DNA of 64,000 nt from Marinobacter sp. BGYM27 (GTDB lineage Bacteria; Pseudomonadota; Gammaproteobacteria; Pseudomonadales; Oleiphilaceae): NCBI GenBank assembly GCA_025153445.1, contig JANZNS010000004.1, positions 186,001 to 250,000 of the forward strand, read 5' to 3'. Positions 18,248-27,094 of the stretch are shown here, in pieces (within the stretch, counting starts at the first letter, position 1; the number at the start of each line of letters is the position of its first letter). The notes beneath the pieces are model-generated. The model saw nothing but the letters and a program-made list of their open reading frames with translations, was not told the DNA's origin and did not search any database. The position numbers and the translations under genes are program-made.

Positions 18248-19702
18248 TCAGGCCTCCACTTTGGCGGGTTTGCGTTCAAGCGCCCGGTATTCCTGACACT
18301 GGCGCAGTGTCGGCACACCCTTGCCCGGGTTCAGCCGGCCATCGGCATCAAATGCCGCTTTGATCGCGTTGAACTGGGCCAGTTCAAGATCTCCAAACTG
18401 GGTCGTCATGTAGCGGATTTTTTCGATGCCCACGCCGTGCTCGCCGGTAATGCAGCCGCCGACCTCAACGCAAAGCGTCAGGATCGCCCCACCAAAGGCT
18501 TCGGTCCGTTCAAACTCGCCGGGCACGTTGGCGTCAAACAGAATCAGCGGGTGAAGGTTGCCATCGCCGGCGTGAAATACGTTGGCGACCCGCAGCTGAT
18601 ATTCCTTCGACATTTTCTCCATTTCTAGCAGCACGTGCGCCAGCTGGCCCCGGGGAATGGTGCCATCCATGCAGTAATAATCCGGTGACAGGCGACCGAC
18701 CGCAGGAAAAGCCGATTTCCGGCCTTTCCAGAGCAGTGCCCGTTCGTTTTCATTTTTGGACGTGCGTATCGAGGTCGCTCCGAAAGACCGAAACAGGCTC
18801 TCCGCTGCCTCGATGTGCTCCTGCACCTCTTCTGCCGTGCCATCCACTTCGCACAGCAACAGCGCGGCGGCCTCTTTTGGGTAGCCCGCATGAGCAAAAT
18901 CTTCGGCTGCAATGATCGCGTAACTGTCCATCATTTCGAGACCGCCAGGAATAATGCCCTGGGCGATAATGCCGCCGACCGCATCGCCGGCATTCTGGAT
19001 ATCGTCGAACCCGGCCATCACCACCTGGGCTTTTTCCGGCTTGGGCAGCAACTTCACTTTGACCTCGGTGATTACCCCCAGCAATCCTTCCGAACCGGTG
19101 ATCAGGGCCAGCAAATCCATGCCACAGCTATCCAGCCCGTCGCTGCCAATCACCACCCGCTCGCCCTCAATCGTGATCATCTCGACACTGAGGATATTGT
19201 GAACGGTGAGGCCGTACTTGAGGCAGTGCACGCCGCCGGAATTATTGCCGACATTGCCGCCAATCGTGCAGGCGATCTGGGAGGACGGATCCGGCCCGTA
19301 ATAGAGGCCGTACTGGGCGGTTTCCTCGCTGATCGCAAGGTTGCGCACGCCGGGCTGCAGCCGGGCCGTTCTCGCCAGCGGATCAATATGCACAATGCGA
19401 TTGAAGCGCGCCAACGACAGCACAATGCCGTCTGCATGGGGCATTGCGCCAGCACTCAGCCCGGTGCCCGCACCCCGTGCCACTACCGCGATCCCTTCCC
19501 GATGGCACAACCGCATGACTTCCTGCACCTGGGCCACGGTTTCCGGCAACACCACCAGTAGCGGCATTTCGCAGAACATCGACATGCCGTCGCACTCGTA
19601 GGGCTTCATGGTTTCTTCGTCAGCGATCACAAAATCAGGATCGATAAACGTTCGAAACCGGCGAGCGAGAGCATCCCGTTTGTGGCTGTGAGACTGCGTC
19701 AT
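18248..19702 (-). CDS. glcD: Glycolate oxidase catalytic FAD subunit
   Basis: A 484-residue FAD-linked oxidase. The start at ATG 19702 has GGAGCC upstream. The PCMH-type FAD domain shows VVARGAGTGLSAGAMP near residue 80 and a CTIGGNVGNNSGG segment near 150. The C-terminal oxidase domain has the NVFHAGDGNLHPLI motif near 380 and TGEHGVGIEK near 425, which include metal and substrate ligands. D-lactate dehydrogenase is the closest alternative, but co-location with glcE, glcF and glcG makes glycolate the best assignment. First gene of the glcDEF operon. Confidence 0.95.
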   Translation of the reverse strand: MTQSHSHKRDALARRFRTFIDPDFVIADEETMKPYECDGMSMFCEMPLLVVLPETVAQVQEVMRLCHREGIAVVARGAGTGLSAGAMPHADGIVLSLARFNRIVHIDPLARTARLQPGVRNLAISEETAQYGLYYGPDPSSQIACTIGGNVGNNSGGVHCLKYGLTVHNILSVEMITIEGERVVIGSDGLDSCGMDLLALITGSEGLLGVITEVKVKLLPKPEKAQVVMAGFDDIQNAGDAVGGIIAQGIIPGGLEMMDSYAIIAAEDFAHAGYPKEAAALLLCEVDGTAEEVQEHIEAAESLFRSFGATSIRTSKNENERALLWKGRKSAFPAVGRLSPDYYCMDGTIPRGQLAHVLLEMEKMSKEYQLRVANVFHAGDGNLHPLILFDANVPGEFERTEAFGGAILTLCVEVGGCITGEHGVGIEKIRYMTTQFGDLELAQFNAIKAAFDADGRLNPGKGVPTLRQCQEYRALERKPAKVEA

Positions 19703-19765
19703 CAATAGGCTCCGGCCGAAATGATTCGGAGAGTGATGGAGAGTGATAAAGGCGCCCGGAGAGAC

Positions 19766-20191
19766 TTAGCCCCGCGCCGCCATAAAGTGATCGATTCCCG
19801 CCTGGGCACAATCCATATCCTGCTGGGGCGTACCGGAACTGAGGCCAATACCGCCCACTACTTCGCCATCTACGGTCACCGGCAAGCCGCCGCCAACCGT
19901 CGACAGCCGACCGCCCACTTCGGTGTGAATGCCAAACGCAAGATTGCCCGGCACACAGACTTTATTGTAGTCGTGCGTGGCCTTGCGTGCCGCAGCGGCT
20001 GTGTAGGCCTTGTCCTGAGCGACAATCACGCTGGATGTCTTGCCGCCATCCATACGTTCAAACGCCACCAGATTGCCGGATTCATCGGTAATCGCAATGC
20101 ACATGGGCACGCCGATTTCCTGTGATTTGCGGGCAGCGCCCTCTATCAGCAGGCGGGCATCCGCCAGATCCAATCGTTTCATCGTGAGCAT
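19766..20191 (-). CDS. glcG: GlcG/HbpS family protein
   Basis: A 141-residue DUF336 protein; the ATG at 20191 follows a GGGTGG site. The family core is visible: ARKSQEIGVPMCIAITDESG, AAARKATHD and the glycine-rich VGGRLSTVGGGLPV stretch. GlcG accompanies glc genes in many proteobacteria; relatives bind haem or act in cobalamin-linked functions, and its own role is unsettled. It is placed 63 bases before glcD on the same strand and is probably part of the glc operon. Confidence 0.88.
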   Translation of the reverse strand: MLTMKRLDLADARLLIEGAARKSQEIGVPMCIAITDESGNLVAFERMDGGKTSSVIVAQDKAYTAAAARKATHDYNKVCVPGNLAFGIHTEVGGRLSTVGGGLPVTVDGEVVGGIGLSSGTPQQDMDCAQAGIDHFMAARG

Positions 20192-20290
20192 GGTTGTCCA
20201 CCCTATTCGTTGAGTATCCAATTGTTATAACGGTGAAAGCCGCATCATGACCATGCGACTTTCATCGGTAACGCTATCAACCCCTGCCCG

Positions 20291-21829
20291 CTAGCCGTAC
20301 ACCATATTGGGTAACCAGGTGATAATTGCCGGGAACAGGATGCACAGGATCAGCCCCAGGCACTGCAATGCGAGAAACACCAGCGAGGATCTGAAAATCG
20401 TCGCCATGGAAATTTCCGGCGGGCATACACCCCGAATATAGAACAACGCATAACCAAACGGCGGACTGAGAAACGACATCTGCATATTCACCAGGTACAA
20501 CACCCCAAACCACAGCACCACATCGTCGCCCGGCACTGCCGGCAAGCCGAACAGACCCTCAAAGGTCAGTGCCTGCACGATCGGAATGAAGATCGGCACA
20601 GCCAGCAGCAGAATGCCCACCCAGTCCAGGAACATGCCCAACACCACCAGCAGGAACATCAGCAGGAACAGAATGCCGTAGGCCGACAGACCGGTGCCGA
20701 GGATAGCTTCGGTGATGAAGTCCTGGCCGCCCTGCAAAATATAGAAGCCTACAAACACCGAGGCACCGAACATGATCCACAGCACCATCGCGGAGGCCTT
20801 GGCAGTTGTTACCGATGCATCCTTGAGAGTCGCGACAGAAAAGGCGCCATGCTTCCAGGCCACAAGAATCGCGCCGAACGAGCCAATACCTGCGGCTTCC
20901 ACCGGTGTCGCGATACCGCCGAACAGCAACCCCAGCACCAACGCAACCAGAATCAACGGCGCGATCAGATCTTTCAAAAGCAGCAGCTTGGCGCCAATAG
21001 AAATCCGCTCATCTTCCGCGACCGGCGGCCCCAGCTCCGGGTTGATCCAGGTGCGGATCAATACATAGGCGATGTACATGCCGGACAGCATCAGCCCCGG
21101 AATCACAGCCCCCAGATACAGCTCGCCCACTGACTGCTGGGCAACAACGGCATAGAGGATTGCGAGAATCGAGGGCGGAATCAGGATTCCCAGCGTACCG
21201 CCCGCCATAATCGAGCCGAGAGCGATCTGATGGTCATAACCCCGCTTCAGCATCGCTGGTAGCGCAATAATCCCCATCGTCACAACGGCCGCACCGATGA
21301 CGCCCACCATCGCCGCCAGGATAGTGGAAGCGATGATCGTGGCTGTCGCCAGGCCACCACTCAAGCCGCCCATCCACTTGTAGACCACGTTGAACATTTC
21401 TTCGATCAGCCCCGCCCGCTCCAGCATGGACGCCATAAAGATAAACAGCGGAATTGCAGCCAGATCGGAATTGGTCATCATCGGGAAGATGCGGCTGGGG
21501 ACGATGTTCAACATCAGGCTGTCCCCCACCAGATAGATAAAGGCCACCCCGAGGCCGCCGGTCACAAACGCCAGCGGCAAGCCCATCATCAGGGCCACCA
21601 GCAGAGATCCAAACATCAGATAGGTCAACGGACCAATCTCGACGCCATCCAAACTGCCGGCCAGCCGGAACAGGAACACCTCCTCTTCATAGGGGTCGTA
21701 AAACAGGATATTGATCACTTCAACGCAGATGATGAACGCCAGCACCAGGGTGCAGATGACCATCAGTGCAGTGCCCAACTTGCCGATCACAGGGTTCAAG
21801 GGTGAGGCATTACCTGACGAGGTCATCAT
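20291..21829 (-). CDS. dctM: TRAP transporter large permease subunit
   Basis: A 512-residue DctM-type permease with about 12-13 helices. Family motifs include a GLPLAFVTGG segment near residue 82, MVGVIGAAVVTMGIIALPAMLKRGYD near 180 and GILIPPSI near 225. It is longer than dicarboxylate DctM (about 425) because of an N-terminal extension with one extra helix, as in the TakM group for 2-oxo acids. It overlaps dctQ by 4 bases (ATGA) and provides the substrate channel of the three-part system. Confidence 0.93.
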   Translation of the reverse strand: MMTSSGNASPLNPVIGKLGTALMVICTLVLAFIICVEVINILFYDPYEEEVFLFRLAGSLDGVEIGPLTYLMFGSLLVALMMGLPLAFVTGGLGVAFIYLVGDSLMLNIVPSRIFPMMTNSDLAAIPLFIFMASMLERAGLIEEMFNVVYKWMGGLSGGLATATIIASTILAAMVGVIGAAVVTMGIIALPAMLKRGYDHQIALGSIMAGGTLGILIPPSILAILYAVVAQQSVGELYLGAVIPGLMLSGMYIAYVLIRTWINPELGPPVAEDERISIGAKLLLLKDLIAPLILVALVLGLLFGGIATPVEAAGIGSFGAILVAWKHGAFSVATLKDASVTTAKASAMVLWIMFGASVFVGFYILQGGQDFITEAILGTGLSAYGILFLLMFLLVVLGMFLDWVGILLLAVPIFIPIVQALTFEGLFGLPAVPGDDVVLWFGVLYLVNMQMSFLSPPFGYALFYIRGVCPPEISMATIFRSSLVFLALQCLGLILCILFPAIITWLPNMVYG

Positions 21830-22530
21830 TGCGCAGGCTCCTGTCCCATCCGGACAAACAGGGCAATGTCCTTGATCAGCTTGGAAATACCCGCCAGCAA
21901 AATCAGCACAGCGCCCAGCAACATCATGGCCTTGACCGGCCAGTGCTGGATGCCCCAGGTCTCAACCGTGGTCTCATGCATGGAGTAGGAATTCATAAAG
22001 AAGGTCCAGGAGGTAATGACCAGCGCCAGCGCAAAGATAAAGAAGAACATGGACGTGAAAATATCCATTCCAACGCGGCCCCGCGCAGGCAGGAGGTTGT
22101 AGAGCACATCAACCCGTACATGGGCGCCATGCAGCATCGCAAAGGCACCTGCCAACAGGTACTGCATTCCCAGCAGCAAATAGCTGGCTTCATGCACCCA
22201 GATCGTCGGCATGTTGAACAGGTAACGCATGACCACTTCGAAGAAGTAAAAGCAGACCGCGTTGACGGTCCAGAAGGAGACAAAAACGCCCGATTTCTCG
22301 CTGATCCAGTCGATCGTTCGGGTAAAGGCGTTGGCCCCGACGTCGCTGTTGATTACCGGGTCTTCCTCGGCCTGAAGCTCGCCCATCACCGGATGGGATT
22401 CGGCCTCTGCGGCACCATCCTTACGTTGCTTGCGCCTGTCCAGCGCCATCATTATGAGCGGCATTACCGCTAACCAACCCCAATACGCCCAATGGGGCAA
22501 CACAAAACCAAATCCTTCCAGATCCGACAT
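21826..22530 (-). CDS. dctQ: TRAP transporter small permease subunit
   Basis: A 234-residue membrane protein. A first helix and charged loop (DRRKQRKDGAAEAES) precede the four-helix DctQ domain. The domain includes the NAVCFYFFEVVMRYLFN segment near 120 and the WVHEASYLLLGMQYLLAGAF segment near 145. Size and N-terminal extension again resemble the TakQ subgroup. It couples the periplasmic receptor and large permease in Na+-driven uptake. Its gene lies 89 bases after dctP. Confidence 0.92.
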   Translation of the reverse strand: MSDLEGFGFVLPHWAYWGWLAVMPLIMMALDRRKQRKDGAAEAESHPVMGELQAEEDPVINSDVGANAFTRTIDWISEKSGVFVSFWTVNAVCFYFFEVVMRYLFNMPTIWVHEASYLLLGMQYLLAGAFAMLHGAHVRVDVLYNLLPARGRVGMDIFTSMFFFIFALALVITSWTFFMNSYSMHETTVETWGIQHWPVKAMMLLGAVLILLAGISKLIKDIALFVRMGQEPAQ

Positions 22531-22619
22531 GCCGGTACCTCTGACTACCTATGCCCAATAGGTGCGGAAGGAGCGTTACCCCTCCCTCCGCAGCGTGACA
22601 ACAACAAAGCGATACAGGG

Positions 22620-23741
22620 CTATTTCATGCCTTTGATATCGTCTTCGTTCACGTAGCCGACTATGTCGTTCATCATGTAATCAAGCTGAAGCTGGAAGAT
22701 TTCCTTCGCATCCTCGTCTTTGTTGGCCCATTTGAACCAGATTGGAATCGCCGCCTGACGGAAACGTTTGAGGTCATCCTGACTCAGACGCGACACCTTG
22801 CTTCCGGCTTGCTTGAACTTCTCCATCGCTTCGATATTGCGCTTCTGGATGGTCAGGTAATGCTTCTGGGAGTAGATCCGTACTTCATCCTCGACCAGCT
22901 GCTGCAGTTCAGGATCAAGTTTGTTCCAGGCGCGCAGGTTTACGGTCAGGTCCATCAGATCGACCGGCTGGTAGATAGACATCACCCCCGGAGGTCCGAA
23001 CAGGATATTGTCTGTGACCTGGGCGAAACCAAGTTCGTAATTCACCGCAGGGCCAACGTAATCCGCCGCATCGATGGTGCCCTTTTCCAGCGCAGGGAAA
23101 ATATCCGAGCCCGGCAGGCTGACGGTCGACACACCAAACTGCTGGAACACTTCGGCCACCATGCCGCCAGGCACACGGATTTTCATGCCTTTGAGGTCAT
23201 CAAGGCTGCTGACCGGCTTCTTGGAGTGGATGATGTTGGCATCGTGCTGAATCGGCCCGACGTAAAAGAGACCAAATTTTTTGTAGATCTCACGGGTTTT
23301 CTCGAGCATGCCCAATGAGTAGAACATGGTGTCCCACTGATGCGGCTGATCCGGGCCGGCGGGGTATGAGGAGAGAAATACAGACGCCGGAATCTTGCCC
23401 GACCAGTAAAGGGTAAACGGATTCATTCCCTGCAGCACGCCATTGCGGACCGCGTCAAACAGGGCATTGTTGTCGGCAGCTACCGCTTTGGCCGGAAAGG
23501 GTTTGAAAATCAGCTCGCCACCGGACTTCTTTTCCATGTCGTTGCACCACTCCTCAAACAAGGAGTAGCCAACAGTGCCCGCATCCCAGACGGACTGGAT
23601 TTTCCAGGTGGTCGCGGCCTGCGCCGGTGCCGCAAAGAAAAGGGACGTCCCTATCAGCGAGGTCGCAACAGCCAGGGATCTCAAAAATCCCCGGCGTGAA
23701 CGCGCGGGCCTGATCTTGTGTTCAGTCAAATGGGTATTCAT
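22620..23741 (-). CDS. dctP: TRAP transporter solute-binding protein, TakP-like
   Basis: A 373-residue receptor. The ATG at 23741 (GGAG upstream) begins a signal peptide with a twin-arginine motif, SRRGFLRS, then a hydrophobic stretch ending APAQA, so export by Tat is likely. The ligand domain has IKIRVPGGM-like elements near 185 and AADYVGPAVNYELGF near 220, typical of the TakP/lactate group rather than C4-dicarboxylate DctP. Its neighbours glcG and glcDEF suggest glycolate, lactate or a 2-oxo acid as substrate. It heads the dctPQM operon behind a possible sigma-54 promoter. Confidence 0.92.
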   Translation of the reverse strand: MNTHLTEHKIRPARSRRGFLRSLAVATSLIGTSLFFAAPAQAATTWKIQSVWDAGTVGYSLFEEWCNDMEKKSGGELIFKPFPAKAVAADNNALFDAVRNGVLQGMNPFTLYWSGKIPASVFLSSYPAGPDQPHQWDTMFYSLGMLEKTREIYKKFGLFYVGPIQHDANIIHSKKPVSSLDDLKGMKIRVPGGMVAEVFQQFGVSTVSLPGSDIFPALEKGTIDAADYVGPAVNYELGFAQVTDNILFGPPGVMSIYQPVDLMDLTVNLRAWNKLDPELQQLVEDEVRIYSQKHYLTIQKRNIEAMEKFKQAGSKVSRLSQDDLKRFRQAAIPIWFKWANKDEDAKEIFQLQLDYMMNDIVGYVNEDDIKGMK

Positions 23742-23846
23742 CGACAAGTCTCCAGTTTCGTTTTTGTTGTTTGCTTGAACTGAGTACTGGTGCTGAATTC
23801 CATGAGAGCAGCGAGACTTGCTTCCTTCGGAGCCCGCACCTTGCAC

Positions 23847-23864
23847 CGGGCAAAAAATTGCCCG
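23847..23864 (-). promoter_or_regulatory. Possible sigma-54 promoter or operator of dctPQM
   Basis: The palindrome CGGGCAA-AAAA-TTGCCCG lies 106 bases before dctP. On the minus strand it gives GG, ten bases, GC with TTTTGC, a -24/-12 spacing, but with C for the usual T before GG. It could equally be an operator for a dimeric regulator. Confidence 0.35.
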
Positions 23865-24280
23865 AAGCATTTGAGAGCATCGTCACCAATTGCCGATTCG
23901 TCTAGAAACTAACCACTAGCTAAACGTCGAAGGTTTTTAACCTCTTCTCGCATCAATCCCGGCTAACAAATTGAAACCATAACAACTTCGAAAACAAAAC
24001 TAATTCGCAGCGACACATTTAAAGCATCGCTTTTTGTGACACAAAATAGCGCCGGTAACATTGCGGATAACATGAAAAAACAGTCTGCGGCTTGCGCTTG
24101 GCTGCTTTTATCGCCAAGCTTCGGATTAGCTCCATGGAGGGCGGTAACAGCGCCGATCAGGCCGTCTGGCAGTGGTTTCTGCACAGGGATGCATTCTGCC
24201 CCCCTGTTTTCGCCACCCGCGTATTCGCAGCTGCCCCACTCACGCGACCTTGAGAAAAAGCGGTATTTCGAGATCTTTGC
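23865..24280. other. Spacer between dctP and the HAD gene
   Basis: Divergent intergenic region, AT-rich around 23920-24030. Small open frames here have no ribosome sites and look like noise. It presumably carries activator sites for dctPQM and the promoter of the HAD gene; no clear binding motif was found. Confidence 0.4.
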
Positions 24281-25231
24281 ATGTCAAAAGCAGACACCAA
24301 CATTCATCTCGGGATGGGTCCCACGCCGCGCTGGGCGTTTTCTGAATACGAACGCGTGAGGCACCGGCTTCCTGCCCCGCCCACCCATGCGGTCGTGCCT
24401 GAGCAGGTGCCCTCGCTGGCAGCCCTTGAGCCGTTCTTCGATGCGTTTATTTTTGATGCGTTTGGTGTTCTGAACATTGGAGAGCAGGCGCTGCCTGGCG
24501 CACTTGCCCGGGTTGAACATCTGCTGGCAATCAACAAACGCTGCCTGATCCTCTCCAATGCAGCGACAGCGAGCACACAGGCTTTGTTGCTGAAATACCA
24601 GACGATGGGGTTTGCGCTCGAGGAAGACCAGCTGATCTCCAGCCGCTGGCTATTGGAAGAGTCGCTGGAGACTGCGAAAAAGCCGGGATTGTGGGGCGTG
24701 ATCGCGCCACTGGAAGCCAACCCGCAAACACTCCCCGTCAACTACACCCTGATTCAGGGCCGGCCTGATGCCGGCATGCGCGAACAGATGGACCGTTGTG
24801 ACGGCTTCATACTGCTCAGCAGTCAGGGCTGGGACACCGCCCATCAGGCTTTGCTGGAGGCCAGTCTGGCCGAATACCCGCGACCGGTGGAAGTGGCCAA
24901 TCCGGACATAGTCGCACCACGCGCGACTGAACTGTCACTTGAACCGGGTTTTTTCGCCCATCGCCTGGCGGACAAAACCGGCGTCACCCCGGTGTTTTAC
25001 GGCAAACCTTTTTTACCGGCCTATCACGCTGCGCTTGATCGGTTGGAAGGCATTCCCAGAGACCGGATTCTCATGGTGGGCGACACCCTGCATACCGACA
25101 TCCTCGGCGGCCAGAACGCCGGCGTGCACACCCTGCTGGTCACAGCTCACGGCGCACTCAAGGGGCTGGACGTCGCCACCTGCATGCAACGCTCCGGCAT
25201 TTATCCGCACTATATTGCGCCGGAGATTTAA
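24281..25231 (+). CDS. HAD class IIA hydrolase, NagD-like
   Basis: A 316-residue HAD-fold protein. Motif I IFDAFGVLNIGE (about residues 57-68) holds the nucleophile Asp. The usual second Asp of DxD is Phe, as in the DVWGV-type IIA subgroup. Motif II is LILSNA near 92, the K motif is YGKPFLPAY near 240 and motif III is MVGDTLHTDILGGQNAG near 260. IIA members include nucleotide, pyridoxal-phosphate and phosphoglycolate phosphatases. Proximity to glycolate genes makes 2-phosphoglycolate tempting but unproven. The ribosome site is weak. It is convergent with the gene at 25228. Confidence 0.85.
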   Translation: MSKADTNIHLGMGPTPRWAFSEYERVRHRLPAPPTHAVVPEQVPSLAALEPFFDAFIFDAFGVLNIGEQALPGALARVEHLLAINKRCLILSNAATASTQALLLKYQTMGFALEEDQLISSRWLLEESLETAKKPGLWGVIAPLEANPQTLPVNYTLIQGRPDAGMREQMDRCDGFILLSSQGWDTAHQALLEASLAEYPRPVEVANPDIVAPRATELSLEPGFFAHRLADKTGVTPVFYGKPFLPAYHAALDRLEGIPRDRILMVGDTLHTDILGGQNAGVHTLLVTAHGALKGLDVATCMQRSGIYPHYIAPEI

Positions 25232-25425
25232 CGCGACCTTGCCCCGGCCTTATCGTCCTCTTTGACATCAACCACGGGCGTCACCTCGCAGAAGACACAT
25301 TCCTCGGTATCCACCGCAGCGCCGCCGGTTTCGACATAGCGTACGCGTTGATGGCTGCGGTCCCGGTTGGCTGATACGGCATACTTGCGGTTTTTCCGGC
25401 TGTCCGCTGCGTGATGATCACTCAT
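25228..25425 (-). CDS. Small hypothetical protein with CxxC
   Basis: A 65-residue hydrophilic protein, start ATG 25425, overlapping the end of the mltF-like gene by 8 bases and the HAD stop by 4. It is basic at the N-terminus (SRKNRKYAVSANRDRSHQR) with a single ECVFCEV motif and an acidic DVKEDDK tail. No family was recognised. Translational coupling to the upstream gene supports expression. Confidence 0.5.
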   Translation of the reverse strand: MSDHHAADSRKNRKYAVSANRDRSHQRVRYVETGGAAVDTEECVFCEVTPVVDVKEDDKAGARSR

Positions 25426-26827
25426 GAAAAGCCCCCACAATCACATCCCGGTAGTTGCGGATTCGGGACACGTATTGCACCGGTTCGTACCCCCTGGCAT
25501 AGCCGTATCGCAGCGTTGAGTAGTACTGCTTGTCAGACAACAGAGGCAGGACTTCGCGCATGTCGATCCAGGAATCCGGATTCTTGCCCAGCTTGCGCGC
25601 CAGTGTGCGTGCATCAAGCAGGTGCCCACGGCCGATGTTGTAGCTGGCCAGCGCCAGAAAAGTCCGATCCGGTTCTGGAATGGTATCCGGCAGACGACGA
25701 TGCCGGTCCGCCAGATAACGTGAGCCGCCATCGATGCTTTGTACCGGGTCCAGTCGGTTTTCGACGCCCAGTGACTTGGCCGTATTCAGCGTCAGCATCA
25801 TCATGCCACGCACGCCGGTCGGGCTTTTGGCATGCGGATCCCAGTGCGACTCCTGATACGCCTGGGCAGCAAGCAGGTCGGCGGGCATGCCGGTTTGCTC
25901 CTCCGCCGTCAGAAAATGCTCTTTGAACTTGGGCAGACGGGCATCAATGCGGCGATTCAGCGCCCGCACATCCACAAAATCAAACTCGCCGATATAGGTG
26001 TAGTAGCGATAGTCGACTGCGCTGATCGCCACCAGACCCTTTTCACTTTTCATCCAGTCGGTCGCGGTTTTAGCAAGATCGTCGCGTCCTTTCGGCAGGT
26101 ACCAGCCCATCGGTTGCGGCTCGTTCAGATCCATGGCGATGGCAAGATGCGGCATGTACCGGCGGTTGACCTGCACGATATTCGAGTCAGCCACCGTGCA
26201 ATCGAGTTTGCCGTCAGCCACCTCACCCAGCAGACGCTCAGTGCTCATGTCCGTGTCTTCGGAAAACCTGAGTTTGTCGTTAACCTCCGCCAGCGCCGTG
26301 AGGGTTTCGGCGTAACTGGAACCGGCGGTCACCCGAATGTTCAGGTCGCGTAATTCTTCGGGACGTTCTGCAAAGGGGCGCAAATCCCGGTGACAGACCA
26401 ACTGCTCGGTAATTTCTGTGTGGGAGGGACCACGCGTAAGCCTGTCATCACGAGACGGCAAAAACGTCAGGCCGGCTGCTGCGATATGGGTATTCCCGTC
26501 GGCCAACCGATCCAGCACAGCCGAGGTTGAGTCCAGCACCTCCCATTCCACTTTCCAGCCTTTCGCCTTGGCGAAGGCTTTTATCAGCGCAAACTCCGGT
26601 CCAACCGGCTCTTCATTGCGATTGAGGTAGTAGGTGGTTGAACCATTGCGGGTGACAACCTTGAGGACGCCCGTCTCATCTGGTGGCGGAAAAGCCTTGC
26701 CTGGTTCGGTCTGGGGCTTATCGCTTGTATCACCGGTTTCCGATACCGATGGGGAGGAGGCATCGCTGCACCCTGTCATAAAAAATGTGAGGACCAGCAC
26801 CAGTCCAAAGGGAAGATTTATCGGCAT
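25418..26827 (-). CDS. mltF: MltF-like membrane-bound lytic transglycosylase
   Basis: A 469-residue lipoprotein: the ATG at 26827 (GGGAG site) starts a signal peptide with lipobox MTGC, Cys20. Residues about 55-280 form a bacterial extracellular solute-binding (SBP_bac_3) domain. Residues 295-460 form an SLT domain with catalytic Glu in AYQESHWDP, followed by SPTGVRGMMMLT and the ALASYNIGRGH motif. It cleaves peptidoglycan glycan strands to 1,6-anhydro products at the inner face of the outer membrane; the solute-binding domain modulates activity in the family. Confidence 0.92.
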   Translation of the reverse strand: MPINLPFGLVLVLTFFMTGCSDASSPSVSETGDTSDKPQTEPGKAFPPPDETGVLKVVTRNGSTTYYLNRNEEPVGPEFALIKAFAKAKGWKVEWEVLDSTSAVLDRLADGNTHIAAAGLTFLPSRDDRLTRGPSHTEITEQLVCHRDLRPFAERPEELRDLNIRVTAGSSYAETLTALAEVNDKLRFSEDTDMSTERLLGEVADGKLDCTVADSNIVQVNRRYMPHLAIAMDLNEPQPMGWYLPKGRDDLAKTATDWMKSEKGLVAISAVDYRYYTYIGEFDFVDVRALNRRIDARLPKFKEHFLTAEEQTGMPADLLAAQAYQESHWDPHAKSPTGVRGMMMLTLNTAKSLGVENRLDPVQSIDGGSRYLADRHRRLPDTIPEPDRTFLALASYNIGRGHLLDARTLARKLGKNPDSWIDMREVLPLLSDKQYYSTLRYGYARGYEPVQYVSRIRNYRDVIVGAFHE

Positions 26828-27094
26828 ATCAGGATCTCCCGGAATATCTTTCTTGTATAGATACATTTAACAGGCTGCGCCCGGCTTATCCAGACTGTTT
26901 CGGTATCCAAGCGTACACCGTTAGATAAAACCCAGAACTCCGTATGCGTCTATTTTTTTTACACAATCAAAAATCGGAGCCTTTTCTTACACTCAAACTA
27001 CTGTTTTATATGAGATTTAATTTAAGGCCCGATTTTTGCTTGATGGAAAGCTAACAATTTCATTTATTATTAGCGTCTTCTGGAGAATCTTCCT

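Noticed and set aside
24036-24359. Plus-strand frame before the HAD gene
   Set aside because: It overlaps the HAD start in another frame, has low-complexity composition and no ribosome site.
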